Assembly (NCBI RefSeq): GCF_029784155.1
Contig: NC_073693.1
Location: forward strand, 169,127,104 to 169,191,103
DNA length: 64,000 bases
Direction of reading: 5' to 3'
Source of the DNA: Uranotaenia lowii
Lineage: Eukaryota > Arthropoda > Insecta > Diptera > Culicidae
In this document: one piece after another, positions 32,356 to 44,939 of the stretch
How the letters are laid out: each line of letters begins with the position of its first letter
Position numbering within the stretch: the stretch's first letter is position 1
Made by a program: the position numbers and the translations under genes
The notes under the pieces: generated by a model
What the model was told of the DNA's origin: nothing
What the model saw: the letters and a program-made list of their open reading frames with translations, nothing else
Databases searched by the model: none

Positions 32356-35300
32356 CCCCAAAATTACATATGTTTGAAGGATATTTACTTAATAATCGAA
32401 CGTTCAATGCCATTTGCAGTTTAAAAAATGAAAAGAAACCTATTTACTTCCATACCAACTTTTCACGTGATCTTTCATTGCGTCGTATGAAACATCCTAA
32501 GAATTCACAGAAAACTGCTGCAAAAATTATCAAAACAACTTTCAAGTTTGTATTTTACATATAGAATATGTTGTCCAGACTACAAATATTCTGAATGGAT
32601 TTTGTATTTTTTTTTTTTGAATTTTGTTTTGTTCCATACGACGTAATAAAAACTCTCTTGAGGCTTTTTGTTTTCGGTAAACTGTAATAAATTAGGTTTT
32701 TTACACTTTCAAGGGGTCTGAATTAGACTTACCGGCTAGACCCGTTCTCAGGGACTTCTACGCTCGATGGACTTGTGGGGTAAACTTTGTAGGTCTGGTG
32801 GTTTTCGGGGAGCGGCTTATATTGGCCACTGGGGATGTGACAATGTCACAAAATTTCTTTCGGGCGTTCAACTCCTCTAGGTCTAGGGGCCAATTGGCTA
32901 GGCCACCCGGGGTTAGGCACACTTTTAGCACGAGGAGTCGGGTCGGGTCAAATCTTTGCGACAGTTTTGGACCTCGACTGAATTCACGGCACGATATTTG
33001 AGATTCCGACCACTACTGATCCGCGCGCTTTACGGAATTTACTACGGGTGTCAAACGTTTCCGATGGAATAGCGATACTCGTTTGACGATAGGCAGGCAA
33101 GAGAGAGTTCAACCCTCTTTTTTGTTGTTTCCGGTGTTTTCCTTTATTTTGGAGTTCGCAAACTCTACAGCGAACGCAAACTCTCCGATATTGTTCCGCG
33201 GTATTACTCCAAAGTGGTTCCCAACTTTTGTTCACCACCCCTTTTCTTGCCACCAGCCCATCTACGCTCCTTACCATGTTGAATTTTATTTGATTTTTTT
33301 CCATGGGACATTTTCATATGTTACAAAACAAAATCATAATAATGGATAAGAAATTCGAGATCAATCTGGCTCGACCCGAATGTATGGATTTCGTGAAAAA
33401 CTGCCCGGATATTCCTCTGATTTATTTACATTATTTTTTCAAATTAAACGTTAACGTTAATCGACTTTTGCTAAGTTTAGATTTGTGGATCCAAAAACAA
33501 ATTTTATAGACTCTAGGGTTACAATCACCCGAATCGTATGGGAATCTATAAATACCAACAATTTGAGCACCGCTTTAGGGCTTGGATGAAAAAATTTAAA
33601 TTTCGAATGAATTTCTTTTACATGTTCTTGACATTTTCGAGTAAATCCTGAGTTATGGACAAATTTGCCCGAATATTCCTCAATTTTTGGATTGAGAATG
33701 CCCGGTTATTTTAATTTTTTTTTTTTTAGAAAAATTGGCCGAAATTTCCCGGCCCGGATACATAAAAAAAAAATCTGGAATGCTAATGTTAAACATTTGA
33801 AAATCAATGTGTCTTAGTTGCTTTTCTTTAAGCAAGACGAAGTTCAAACATTATCAATAGAAAAAAATAATATACATATGGCTTCACCAGTGAGCGCTAG
33901 TCGAAAATCAGTGTTTTGTCCATTGATGATATCAGTGTTTGTAAAAATTTAAAAATAAAGCCACCTGTTCCCTGAATCGATAAAAAAGATAGTGTACTAA
34001 TGAAAAACTTTGACTTTTTTAATTAGATATCTAAACTTTCATAAAATAGAATGCATTATTTTCAAAACGGAAGTGTTAAAAAGAAGGTTTACTTGAACTT
34101 TCTTAATATTTTCTGGCGTAGAAACCATATATGTCACTGCTCACATTTCTTCAACAAACCACCTTCAAGCATCGTTGAAAAATAGCTTTCAGGACATCTG
34201 ACGATAATGTGCCGAGGGAATTTTCTGCGAACCTCAGCGATATGTTATTTTTTTGTTGCATCTTCATTTTTCATACGCTTAGTCGTCGATTTTCCAAGGA
34301 CCAACTTTGCCTACAGAGTACATGTGTCTTCATTGTAGGGATCATTGTGAGAAGCGCTTCCTTGACTTCCATGTGGTAGAAAATGAAAAGAACCGCTGGG
34401 TAAAATTTATTATCATTGCTAAGTGAGCCAGAATCTGGGAGAAAAGAAAGGTTTGTTGGTCTTTTCACTTTATTTTCCTCCGATGGACGGCCACCCGACT
34501 TTCCTCTGCCGCCTTAAGCGGTCTAAGTGAGAAATGGCTTTATTTAAATTTTTGCATCTGCGTTGGCCTCCCGGAGAGACTAGTTTGTGATTATTCTGAA
34601 TTAATGTAGAACTACACACAGGATCATCGGCTGGCTACACGACAAAGATTGAAGAGAAAGTTTTCTTCGTGCAGATCCTGTTCAGATAATGATAATTAGA
34701 TGGTTTAGCTAAGTATGGTGATGCAGAGTTGGCAAAACTTTAACCAATGCATACAATATCGACATAGTTGGAAAAGTGTTTTAAAAATAATCTCATAATG
34801 GGATCACTCGCAGGATGGATCTAGGGCATGATGTTTAAAATTATTGAACGTAAAATTATTAGCTTTTCCCGTACCTTAAAACTAAATTTAAAATATATTG
34901 AATGTGGAAATCGACAAGCAGTATAAAATACTGCTCTATATCGGTGTAGAAAGTTTTGGGATGAAAATAGTCCAATGCAGTCATAAACACAATCTACATA
35001 TTGATTAAAGTCAAAACTTTTCCCCCAAAAAACGGTAGTCTGTCTCGTGCTCTTGGCAATAACCATTTGTTTATTATGGAACAAGCTCTGACCTTTCCAA
35101 ACAGTCATTTTGTTCGATTGTTTGTCTTTCTCGAACTGAAAGTTGATGCTGGCAAAAGTTTATGAGAGTAGGACTTAATGAGGGAGCATGTTTGTCGGAA
35201 GAGGAAAATGAAGTCTCTAGCTGTGATCTTGGGATATTCTTCTAGCTTTGTAGATGACAGAGCCGAAAATTGATGACTTCATCAAATATCTTCGACAAGT

Positions 35301-37190
35301 GCAAGAAGCTTTTTGGCAACTTTCATTGCTTCTTCGTCATTCCTTTCATGATTTGCCTGACTAGCATCGAACGGAATCACGCCGATTAATGTTCAATAGA
35401 ATCTTGATCAAGTTCGCAGAATTTCAACAATCAGCATTTTATCCGGAGGCGGTCCATTCGGTATTCGAATCTAGCTAATGTCTTCAACTGAAAGATGAGT
35501 TTGAACTGTCATTCTTTTCATTCAACTACATAGGGTGGAAAACAATTCAAAAGTGTTTGAACCTGAACCGATTACAGTACCAAAAATGTTAAACGTAAGC
35601 TACTTCGAATGAAATGTTTATTTTTCAAGCATAATTGGCAAATTCTGAAAAGAAAATAATTTTTCCAACAGAATTGCTAAAATGTGAATAATGTATCAAC
35701 CAAGTCGAATATTACTCTATCAAGTTAAAAATGGCCCACCAGTCCAAATATCCTAAATCTAAAACGAATTCGAACCCCTATTGCTTGGACCGGCTATTCT
35801 GTGTGGTTTTCACATTTATCATAGGCTTCAACTTTCTTTTTCTACAGACAGGGAGTATGATTGAGAAATTAACATCGCATGAAAAAAGCGAGCCACAATT
35901 TTTCAGCTACATATAAAAATTCAACCGAATTCATCGCTAGTCTCGCGCTCCTCATCACGTACCAGCAGCCGATAACGTCGGCTAAACCGCCAGTCAAATG
36001 TGAGAGTTCTTTGAGAGGTTGGAAAATTTATGGCCCTCCGAAATGGAAAATGAGCCCGGGGATTTCGTTTCGTCTTCGAAAAGATATCGTTGAGAATTTT
36101 CCAATTCATCTCAACCGCCAGCCAGTCTTCTAGCATGCGTACATTGTTTTCGAACCGTGATAAGCGGAATTGGCGATTTTTTGCACTTCAGATCATTAAT
36201 CTTTTCGCTAAGTGCTGCCTTTATTGGAGGTTTACTGAATGACCAACTATTGGATCGGTGTCTTGAAAGCGGTTCGTGATATACATTTTGAGACTTTTAT
36301 AGGCTTCGAGATAAATGCTGCTTAAGAATGATTTTTTCGATGCTTTAGGAGCGAATTTCATTCTTGATGTTTTTGTCAACTGCCAATTATAGAAAACTTG
36401 GTAATATAAAAATATAAATAAATGTAGATAATTGGATTTTTTTTTATCGACACAAAATGAAAGCTTCCAATTGTTAAATGCTAGCCAACAAAATGAGACA
36501 GCTTCTAACAAAAAGAAAATTAAATTTTCAACATATTGTATTCGTGATTTAAGTTTGGCTGAACAAAACCCGGTCAGGAAAGCAAATCAAAATGATTGTT
36601 CAAACCCATCACATCGAGATATTAATATCTTATTCAAATATTCATAGCTTTGTTATAAAAATCTACATATTTGTCGTCTCGAAATAAAAGTATTATATCT
36701 TCTTTGATTCAAACAATTGTATTTTTCTGCCTTAATTACTTCGAAAGCTTCGTTTGGAAATTTCCAATCTAATTCCAATGCATCAGCCATGATTCTGTGG
36801 TAGCGTACGCGTCTCTCAATCTAGTCTCAATAATCTAGTTATAATGCTATCAAAGGATGATATAATGTAGATATTCTTGCATGAATTTTTTGATATAACT
36901 TGAGACATTTAAACATCCCACTACCTAGTACTAAATCATATCTCATTTTGGTAGGAAAATTTGAATATCAAAATATCTCATCTTGACATTTTTTTCAATT
37001 GAGCAGGGAAAGGCCCCTGGGAGTAGGTCTATTTCCAAAAACCATTCTCCCAAAAGCATAAAACCTCCTCACATTTATTGATTTTTCTGATTTTTCAAAA
37101 CAATATGTATAACAGTATTCAAGTCTAACATTTCTTCGTTTTAACACTATTGCATTATTTGATGATTTTTGTTATTTGCGGCGATATTGT
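32356..37190. other. Unassigned stretch between SINE and CR1/L2 remnant
   Basis: No gene is supported. 33640-33780 has CCCGGATA and GGCCGAAATTTCCC words like the small element at 59651-60037, probably a decayed relative. The remaining ORFs, including those at 35731-36136, have no family signature. Confidence 0.35.
32690..33310 (-). other. Possible LTR-like promoter block
   Basis: Read on the minus strand this GC-richer block has a TATAAG box in CCAATATAAGCCGC near 32815 and lies between TGTCCCATGG at its start (33309) and an AT-rich tail. That would suit a solo LTR, but I find no flanking duplication and no matching second copy. Confidence 0.22.
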
Positions 37191-37375
37191 GGATGGCGGT
37201 TTCGTGGTGGGCGGTTTTGTGGCGGCGGTGGCGGCGGCTTGCCGAGAAGGAATACAGAGAACAGTTGAATTGTGGCGGTTAGTATTCAGAGTGAGGAATT
37301 TGACTTCTCAAAACCCCCAGTGAGATTGCTCTCTGTTAAGGGGGTTCTTGCGAACTGGTTTGTTTTATTTGTAGG

Positions 37376-37846
37376 TCATACTAGATATTTTTCTAAGTTG
37401 GTTTTGAGGTGGGCTTTTACTTGGCGTTTGAAGTCTACTTTGTTGGGTTTGATTTTTAAGTATGCCGGAAGCGTATAAAATTTTGATTTGCTGAAGTATT
37501 CAGGTGATGTTTTCATTTGTTCGGTGTTTGCTCTTCGTAGTGTCAGATTTCCCTTCGATCGTGTGGGGAATATATGGTTCATCTGGTGGATTTGTTGGTT
37601 GTGGTGCAAAACTGGATGGTGTAGCATATTGTGGATTTGGATAACACTTTGGAGTTCCCTTAGTGCGGCTATTGGTAATACTGATGGCGAGCATTGGTGA
37701 AATAGGTTGTACGTGGAGAAAAGTCTGGGTCGTTTGTACACAGCTTTGAGGCATCGATTCTGCATAGCTAGAGGTGGTTTAACATCAGTTTTCCTTGCAG
37801 CTCCCCAAAGAGACCATGTATTGCAATTTCGATTGATTAAATGCAT
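37376..37846 (-). pseudogene. C-terminal remnant of the CR1/L2 element ORF2
   Basis: 156 codons in one frame with LQNRCLKAVYKRP-like sequence (MQNRCLKAVYKR), RELQSVIQIHNMLHHP and the end region TLPAYLKIKPNKVDFKRQVK, a layout usual for the C-terminus of CR1/L2 proteins. The stop at 37376 is followed by a short 3' region. Confidence 0.65.
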
Positions 37847-37950
37847 GATACAGGCTTGTTAATTGTTAACCACGTAAACCATGAAATTTTCCAAATTATA
37901 CTGTGTATGGTGCCAAGATCCTTCCTAAGACAATCTATATGCTTGTCCCA

Positions 37951-38619
37951 TCATATGTGTTCATCAAAATTAAGGCCCAAGTATTTAAAAGTTCTGACTC
38001 GCTCAAATACTGTTTTACCAAGTTCGAGCTGACAGTGATTGGTGGTGAGCCGGTTAGCTGAGCTAAAGATGACATATTTGGTCTTTTCTAGGTTAAGTGA
38101 AAGGAGGTTCGCATCGAAGTATGCTTTCAGTTTTACCAAGTCGCTTGACATTAGAGTGACAATTACTCCGATGTCGTGGTGCTCGTAAGACAACGATGTA
38201 TCATCCGCAAACAATCTGGGTTTACCATGTAAGCGTAGCTGGTGCAAATAGTTCACATGAAGGATAAACAGAAGTGGTCCAAGGTTACTGCCTTGGGGGA
38301 CTCCTACAGGCAGGTTTCCAAGGTCACTAGTTGACTGATTGATTTGAACGTACTACTTTCTGTTAGCAAGATAACTAACAAATAGAGACAATGCGTTACC
38401 TCTGATTCCAAAAGAATTCAGTTTTCTAAACAGAATAGCATGGTCAATCGTGTCGAAAGCTTTTTTCAGGTCCAAGAATAACAGTCCCATATACGTGCGA
38501 TTATCCAGGGCATTGTGAATAGCGTCTACTAGCTCAGTTGCTACTGTCAAAGTACTTGACCCTTCGCGAAAACCGCATTGATGGCTGTATAGTACATTAC
38601 GGTGCTTCAAAAAGTACAA
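37951..38619 (-). pseudogene. Reverse transcriptase remnant of the CR1/L2 element
   Basis: The block at 38353-38619 has SHQCGFREGSSTLTVATELV and LLFLDLKKAFDTIDH. Around 38290-38330 is GVPQGSNLGPLLF in another frame. From 38256 the frame gives KPRLFADDTSLSYE with both catalytic Asp residues, ending in FKYLGLNFDEH. At least two frameshifts separate these motifs. Confidence 0.75.
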
Positions 38620-38943
38620 TACTCGGTCTGCTATCAGCTGCTCTATTATCTTACTAAAAACCGATAATATTGAAATCGGCCGGTAACTACTACAATCCTT
38701 GTCAACTTGTGACTAAATATCCTTTAATTCATCGTTTGCAGGGTACTTCTTGCAACGCGTAATGGCCTTTTCTTTGATTCGCATCAAGTTCCATACATCA
38801 AGTGACATCCATGGGCTGTAACCATTGGTTTTGACATCACCATAAACCGTTTTAGAATATCGATCTTTCAGTTGGCTGTACAGTATGCTGAGCTTCTCTA
38901 ACTTTTCTGGTGGACTGTTCGCATGTATGTTATGAAATTCAAC

Positions 38944-39330
38944 TCAAAAGGTTTCGTTGATCTTTTCATTTTGTACAATCACTTTTTCCAACTCTCGATA
39001 AACTCTAGGTTTTTTTAAATTGATTGTAGTCAACACCAGGCTGTGGTCACTTGCATCGATTGGAACGGTTTCATTTAAGGTTTGATCTATGATTGAATCT
39101 GAGCATACAACGTGATCAAGTATGCTGGACGGGTTACATATGTGTTGGACACTTGGCAGCCATAACAGCCCAGAATATCTAAATATTGTTCGACTACGCG
39201 ACAACTAGATTTATTTATTGGGATGTTGACATCGCCTAGCATAAAAAAAAAATGAGAATTAGGCTTTAAAGAGGCAAGAACGGCATCAAGTTTTTCAAAA
39301 TAGACCTGCGGATTAAGTGCACTGCCCTGT
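38944..39330 (-). pseudogene. Endonuclease remnant of the CR1/L2 element
   Basis: From about 39330 the reading gives NPQVYFEKLDAVLASLKP and the GDVNIPIN motif of the APE endonuclease. After a shift, SSILDHVVCSDSIID and the terminal DHSLVLT motif follow. The domain starts in mid-sequence, so the element is 5' truncated here. Confidence 0.65.
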
Positions 39331-39802
39331 GACAGTGCACGCTCTCAATCATTTTCGACGGATCTTGCACCAAACTCTCGCAAAGAAAACAGAATAAGTT
39401 TTTCTCGTCTTCCATACTGTAATATTTTCATGCTATGCGGAAACTTTTGGACGGCGGTGTAAAATCAAAACATTCGATCGAGTCAGATACCGGGAACGAT
39501 CACTGAGAGAAGTGAGCAGTGATAGACGGATGACATCAATAATCAATGATGTGGATTGTTTATGATAAAGAAGAGACAGAAAAAGAAACCTATTCCGCTA
39601 TACTGCACCAAAATCCAGAAACGAAGTCCAGCGGAAGGTTCTGTGTGCGTACTCCTGATTTAAGATAGGCCTTAGATTCCACCAATCAAGATGCGACCAA
39701 CTAACAGTACACCAGGTAAGTTTTTCCACCCAAACGAAGCTTTTTTAGAAGGGAGTTAAATTAACCAAAAAACGATCGGAACATGGGACGTGAATGAAAT
39801 TT

Positions 39803-40047
39803 GAAAGAAAGGTGGAAAGACAGGCATTAGTGCGCCCATGGGAGAAAGCTTGATAGGTGTTTAAATTTTAGGCTAGAAGGCATGTTGATGAAAAGCTCCC
39901 ATGAATTGTCCCGCCTTGGCTCTACACTAGCTAAGGCGGGACAATTCATGGGAGCTTTTCATCAACATGCCCTCTAGCCTAAAATTTCAACACCTATCTA
40001 GCTTTCTCCTATGGGCGCACTAATGCCTGTCTTTCCATCTTTCTTTC
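39803..40047. repeat. Near-perfect hairpin, 115-bp arms, 15-nt loop
   Basis: Arms 39803-39917 and 39933-40047 pair without indels and with only a few mismatches; the loop is 39918-39932. The right arm is continuous with the mariner remnant that starts beyond 40048, so the left arm looks like an inverted duplicate of the sequence next to the transposase. Confidence 0.85.
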
Positions 40048-40560
40048 GGCCTCTTCGAGATGCCGCAAATAAGCTGGGTGTATCGTCTACAACCGTGTAT
40101 CGAGCCAAAAAAACGAGCCGGACTATCGACTTACAAGATGGTAGAGACTCCAAATCGCGATGATAAACAAAATACGACGGCCAAAGCGCGATCCCGGAGG
40201 CTGTACACGACGATGCTGACGAAGTTTGACTGCGTGGCAATGGACGACGAAACCTACGTCAAAGCCGACTACAAGCAGCTTCTGGGACAGGAGTTTTATA
40301 CGGCAAAAGGAAGGGGAAAGGTAGCAGATATTTTCAAGCACATGAAACTGTCAAAGTTCGCGAAGAAATATCTGGTTTGGCAAGCCATCTGTACGTGTGG
40401 CATGAAAAGCAGCATTTTCATAGCTTCCGGGACTGTCAACCAAGATATTAACGTGTTCCGTATTGTTTTGGCCGGATTTAGCATCTTGCCATTACGGTAA
40501 AAAGGCCATGGAGTGGTACTGCTTTAAGATTTTTAATATTAACTTACTAAACACCATGTT
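40040..40560 (+). pseudogene. Mariner-type (DD37E-like) transposase relic
   Basis: An N-terminal helix-turn-helix piece reads LGVSSTTVYRAKK in a frame different from the main one. The catalytic half gives DDETYVKADYKQLLGQEFY and KLSKFAKKYLVWQAICTCG, containing the first catalytic Asp. A deletion removes the segment before FWPDLASCHYGKKAMEWY, which appears in another frame near 40470-40520 and has the second Asp. The motif set matches the Tc1/mariner family; the DD37E label is inferred from overall likeness. At least one frameshift and a deletion inactivate it. Confidence 0.75.
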
Positions 40561-41474
40561 GAGTGCGAAATTCAATCGAAATTACTGAAGCCATCTTTCT
40601 AGAAATAATATTTTAACACTAAAAGCTAGACATTTTCAACAAATTCGGAAGTTTTTGCGGTACTATTTTTTGTTAATGGATTTCAATACAAAACAAAATT
40701 TTCATCATTTCAGCAAATTAATATGTTTCTTAAATTATTATTTTTTAATTTAAAAATTCTTAAAATGTGGTCAAACTTGATTTTCTTTGAGGCGCGCTTA
40801 TGTTTCAATACTATTTTATATATATTTCACCAGAAATCTGAGGTTGCAGGAATTTTCATGCTAAGATGTATTGAAAATGAAAATGAAAATATTTAAAATT
40901 ATTTAAATGGAATCTTGGAAATGTTTTATAATAGCTTATAAAACTAGCTTTAAAGCTAGTTTAGATAAAAAAAAAACAGGACCCACTAGTCCATATGTTA
41001 GCTTTAAAGTTGTGCTAAAGCATAGAATGCGCTTTGGCTTATAAATTAGCTTTAGGAATTAGTCTTCAGCGAGCTGTGAAGGTTGGCTTAAAAGTTAAAT
41101 TGTTTCTTAGGAAATGTTTTCGTGTCATCGGATGGTTCGATTGTTGTGAAAATTTGCATAACGGGGTTTTGGAGCCAATAATTTTGTACACTGGATCACT
41201 GAAGTTTGGATGCCTTAAATCAAACTCTTAATACATATTCAAAATTTTCCACAGATCAAAGCCAATTTTTTTGGGATTGCAACTCTTGCAGTTTTGTACA
41301 ACGACAAACTTTCTGACAAACTTTTACACTAAGGAAAATCTTTCATGGTGCCTGTGTTTTTATAACTGCTTTTGGAAGATTTTAGTATCATGAATTCAAA
41401 TCAATCGTCAGTCTGTAACCTCTAGTTAAGGTGATGTGACGTGTGGAAATAATAAAATCTTTCTTTGATACTGA
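40561..41474. other. AT-rich stretch without a recognisable gene
   Basis: No ORF of interest. A small dyad AACTAGCTTTAAAGCTAGTT lies at about 40941-40961. Confidence 0.5.
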
Positions 41475-41974
41475 TCTTATATATATATAAAACAGGGAGA
41501 GAGACAGCCCATACAGAAATGTACGAACACGCAAAACTCTTCACTGGATCATCCGATTTGCATGAGATTTTTTTTGTTGTGTTCGTCTTCACGCGAAGAA
41601 TAACACAACGGAGAGATAATTTCGAAAATGTTTTTGTGGAATTTAAAAATTAATTTTTCGTTTTTATTCGTATCAAAAAAAGTCATGGCACCCAATTTCC
41701 ATTTTTTCCATTCAAACCACCCAGAGTAGGAAGGCACCAAAAGCAATCAAGGCTTACTGATGCTCATCCATCTCTCTACAGGCAGTTTTGGCGCCCATTT
41801 TCGTTGCAAGTGTACTTTTCACGTGGCACCAGTAAAATGAATACTTGGATGTAATTGTTCACCTTCCGTATGGTGTGAAAAAAAAGAAGGCTATAAGCCG
41901 GCATGGAGTAGGTATATCTATTTTCGAAAATTGTCATTTTTGCTTCAGCATCAAGGCAACTTTAACCTTCCTAG

Positions 41975-42185
41975 GCCGTTCGGGTCAATATGACCCGAAG
42001 CAAACTTTAAAATCGTCATAACTCTTTTGAAAAAAATCGGAAAAATATGAAATTTGGAACATATTACTAAAACCACGAGATACATAACCTGTAGAAAAAG
42101 CAACTTCCTGTGACCACCGGAAATGCCACAACTGGCAAGCCGAAAAAAAAGTTACACAAAAGCCGTTCGGGTCAATATGACCCGA
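41975..42185. repeat. Two identical 24-mers with an internal dyad
   Basis: GCCGTTCGGGTCAATATGAC followed by CCGA occurs at 41975-41998 and 42162-42185, direct and 187 bp apart. Each contains the dyad CGGGTCA-ATA-TGACCCG. They may delimit a small nested element. Confidence 0.6.
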
Positions 42186-42924
42186 GAGTTTGCGCGCGTT
42201 CCCCTGATGATATATGTTAACCGATTTTCATGATTTTACATTCATTAGTTAGGAAATTTATTCTAGTTTCTGAATGTATAAAATTTCACTTGATGTAACT
42301 TATCCGAACGTCTGGATTCTGCTCCGAATGGAAAAAAAACCCCGAAAATAATGTCTTCTCAGAATTCCCATATCTTCTCATTGCTTTGACGTATTGAAAT
42401 TATCTAATAAGTTTTGAAATTGTGAAAAATAAATCTTTTTAAACATATAGAAAAATTGATGGTCATATGGAATTTTCGGTCGCTAGCGTGGAATTTCTGA
42501 AAAAAAGCTTCTTTTTATGAACTTTTGCTTTGCAGTATTGTATCTCATTCTTAACTGAACCGATTTCCAAAATTCAAATTTTAGTTTTATTTGGATAACA
42601 TGATAATCATTTTCACTGAATACACTTAGTATCTCAAATATTACTGTTATTCATAATACGACAATGAAAACAAGAAAAAAATCGTGATTTTCGAACCCGT
42701 CTGTTATGATGCGCACATTTCTCATTTTGTTATCGTGATTTCTTAAAACTTTTCATCAAACCTGCCCATTTTTTATATACCCAATGATAGATTTTAATCT
42801 CTACAATCGATTGATATGCTGTTCATGTGGTTTTTCAAAAATTTGTAGCAACGTTTCCCGAATTTACTAAAAGATATCGGAATTCGTCCAGATTTTCAAT
42901 AGTTTTGTAGCAAGCAAGCACAAC

Positions 42925-44939
42925 CAGCGATGCCACACATACCGATTTTCCGGTATTTATACCGATTTTTGAGCAAAATTTTGACCAAGAATCGGTATAT
43001 ACCGATTACCGATTTTTGGCAAAACATACCGATATCATACCGATTTTTAATATTTTAACTCAAAATTCATTCCACCTCAACATTCCCACTTCATTCAAGC
43101 TATCCTCGTAAACGTCCCGTTGAAAAAAGACAAAGTTCGGTAGCTGGCGTGGCGTAACTTTGATCTGTACAACTTTTAAAGTATTCTGCAAAGATCTCCA
43201 CGGCTCACTCTCATAATTCGTTCAGTTGTACGTGCTGTTTTGTTCCTTTGTTCTGTCAAATGATCTACTATTATGGTACTCAACCTCAAAGCCAATGGAC
43301 TAAGCTCAATGTTGATATTTTACCTTCTGCGATTGCCAATAGAAGTTTCTAAAGATCAATCTCAATTGACGATCGCATTAATGCTCTTGTCTCGTGAGGT
43401 GCTAACTTTTCAAGGAAATATAGACCCCGTTTGAATATAATCCTTGTTCAACTCATCGCCAGATGTGGTATGTCGAGATTTGAAGTGCAATCAGATACAC
43501 GGTAAACCATATCATCGGTATAATCTTCAATCCTTCTGCATTTTGTTAGCCAAATAAATGATATCATAAGTAACTAACTGTAGAGATCGCAGAATTAAAG
43601 TCCACGCCAGGCAAAATGGGTACTTCCAGTTATATTGGTAAAACTTTGTCTGTGGTAAAACTATGTGTTTTTAAATCTTTTTCGGAAAAACACCTTCTTT
43701 TAGAGCACATCTCTCATTTATTTTCGCCTAAAATTCTTGGATTTTCATATGAATAATGCGTGTTTTTTCAAAAAATAAAATTAATACCCATTTCATTGGC
43801 TGAAAAAAAATTGAAGCAACAACTCTCCGAACTTTCATCAATCATTTCTTTTTCTAATCGCTAGAGCTCATATCTAATACTTAAAGCTTTGAAAACTGAA
43901 ATGGCCAGATTGGCCATCAAACTATAAATAAAACGAAGAACATCAACTTGGGCCTATATTTACTTCGAACGTCGAAAAGCCATTGGATTTGTAAGTGCTT
44001 ACTTAATTAAAATTACCTTTTGGATGACCTGGTTCTATTGACTTATCGAATTTATCAAATTTACATCCCACTTTAGCCAAACATCAATTAAAGTCTTAAG
44101 TTTTTACTTAATTTATATGCCTAAACAACGTGTAACCTGAAGGTGCTCTTCATGCTCCTATTTTTCTTATCAAACGGTAACTTTTAAAACAAATTCGCAT
44201 TTTCTGCTGAATTTTTATTTGTGATTTTTGCATTCGTCAGCAAAAACAGATAGTCTTAAAATAAAAAAAAAAAGGGTACAAGTCATAACAAACATAAAGT
44301 TCTGTTAAAATTTCAAAACCGTCATTTTGTGTTAACTAGTGTTACCTAGAACCGAGTTACGAAGAAAATGCAATAATATATGCTGAAACCAGGGAGATGG
44401 CATCCCTATCCTTTGTCATTGAATTTGACAACCATCAAAATTACGGGCCCACGATTTTGTGGGCCCATAACAAACCTGACATTTTGCTGTCAAGGACCCG
44501 AACTAAATGTCAAATGCTAGAGAAGTATGGTTGATAGCACACTAACACATCAATCATTCTGATTCCTCATTGGTTGAAATTTTGACTTTTGAGACTTCGT
44601 ACTGCTTTGAGAGGAAAACACCATAAACGTCTCTCCCGATGGATAGAAAAAAAGAAAAAGATTCTTGTTCGAAAGAAGAACTAGATTGCCACCTCCCTGG
44701 CTGAAACACATTTAGTCAGCTAGTTTTGAATTAAAAATGAACATTCATAAGAGTTCTTAGACTTGCTGTTTATTGCAAGTCTCTATTCTATTGAAAGAAA
44801 AATACGTTAGGAAGTTGAAAATGTAAGCATTTAAGAATATCCACCTCAAATACCGATTTTCATACCGATTTTTAGGACTTACATACCGATAAAAGATTTT
44901 TTTGGGTTTCAAAATACCGATAGAAATGTGGCATCACTG
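42925..44939. mobile_element. hAT-type non-autonomous element, copy 2
   Basis: A perfect 8-bp duplication AGCACAAC at 42917-42924 and 44940-44947 flanks ends CAGCGATGCCACA and inverted CAGTGATGCCACA. After removing its 310-bp insertion it is about 1.7 kb, collinear with the core of copy 1, and carries the empty sites for two insertions found there. No transposase ORF. Confidence 0.92.
44390..44699. mobile_element. Small hAT-type MITE
   Basis: Duplications GCTGAAAC at 44382-44389 and 44700-44707 are perfect, ends are CAGGGAGATGGCA and inverted CAGGGAGGTGGCA, and copy 1 of the host hAT shows the uninterrupted sequence near 14400. The inside includes the dyad GGGCCCACGATTTTGTGGGCCC. Confidence 0.9.

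Larger units (their letters stand above)
37200..39330 (-). mobile_element. Degraded CR1/L2-group retrotransposon
   Basis: A minus-strand non-LTR element lacking its 5' part, with endonuclease, RT and C-terminal pieces in three frames. The combination FLDLKKAFDTIDH, GVPQGSNLGPLLF and FADDTSL is characteristic of the CR1/L2 assemblage. The 3' region is unusually GC-rich (CCGCC runs at 37190-37260). Several stops and frameshifts make it inactive. Confidence 0.75.

Noticed and set aside
32690..33310. A confirmed LTR retrotransposon
   Set aside because: No second LTR, no polymerase genes and no flanking duplication; reported only as a weak possibility.
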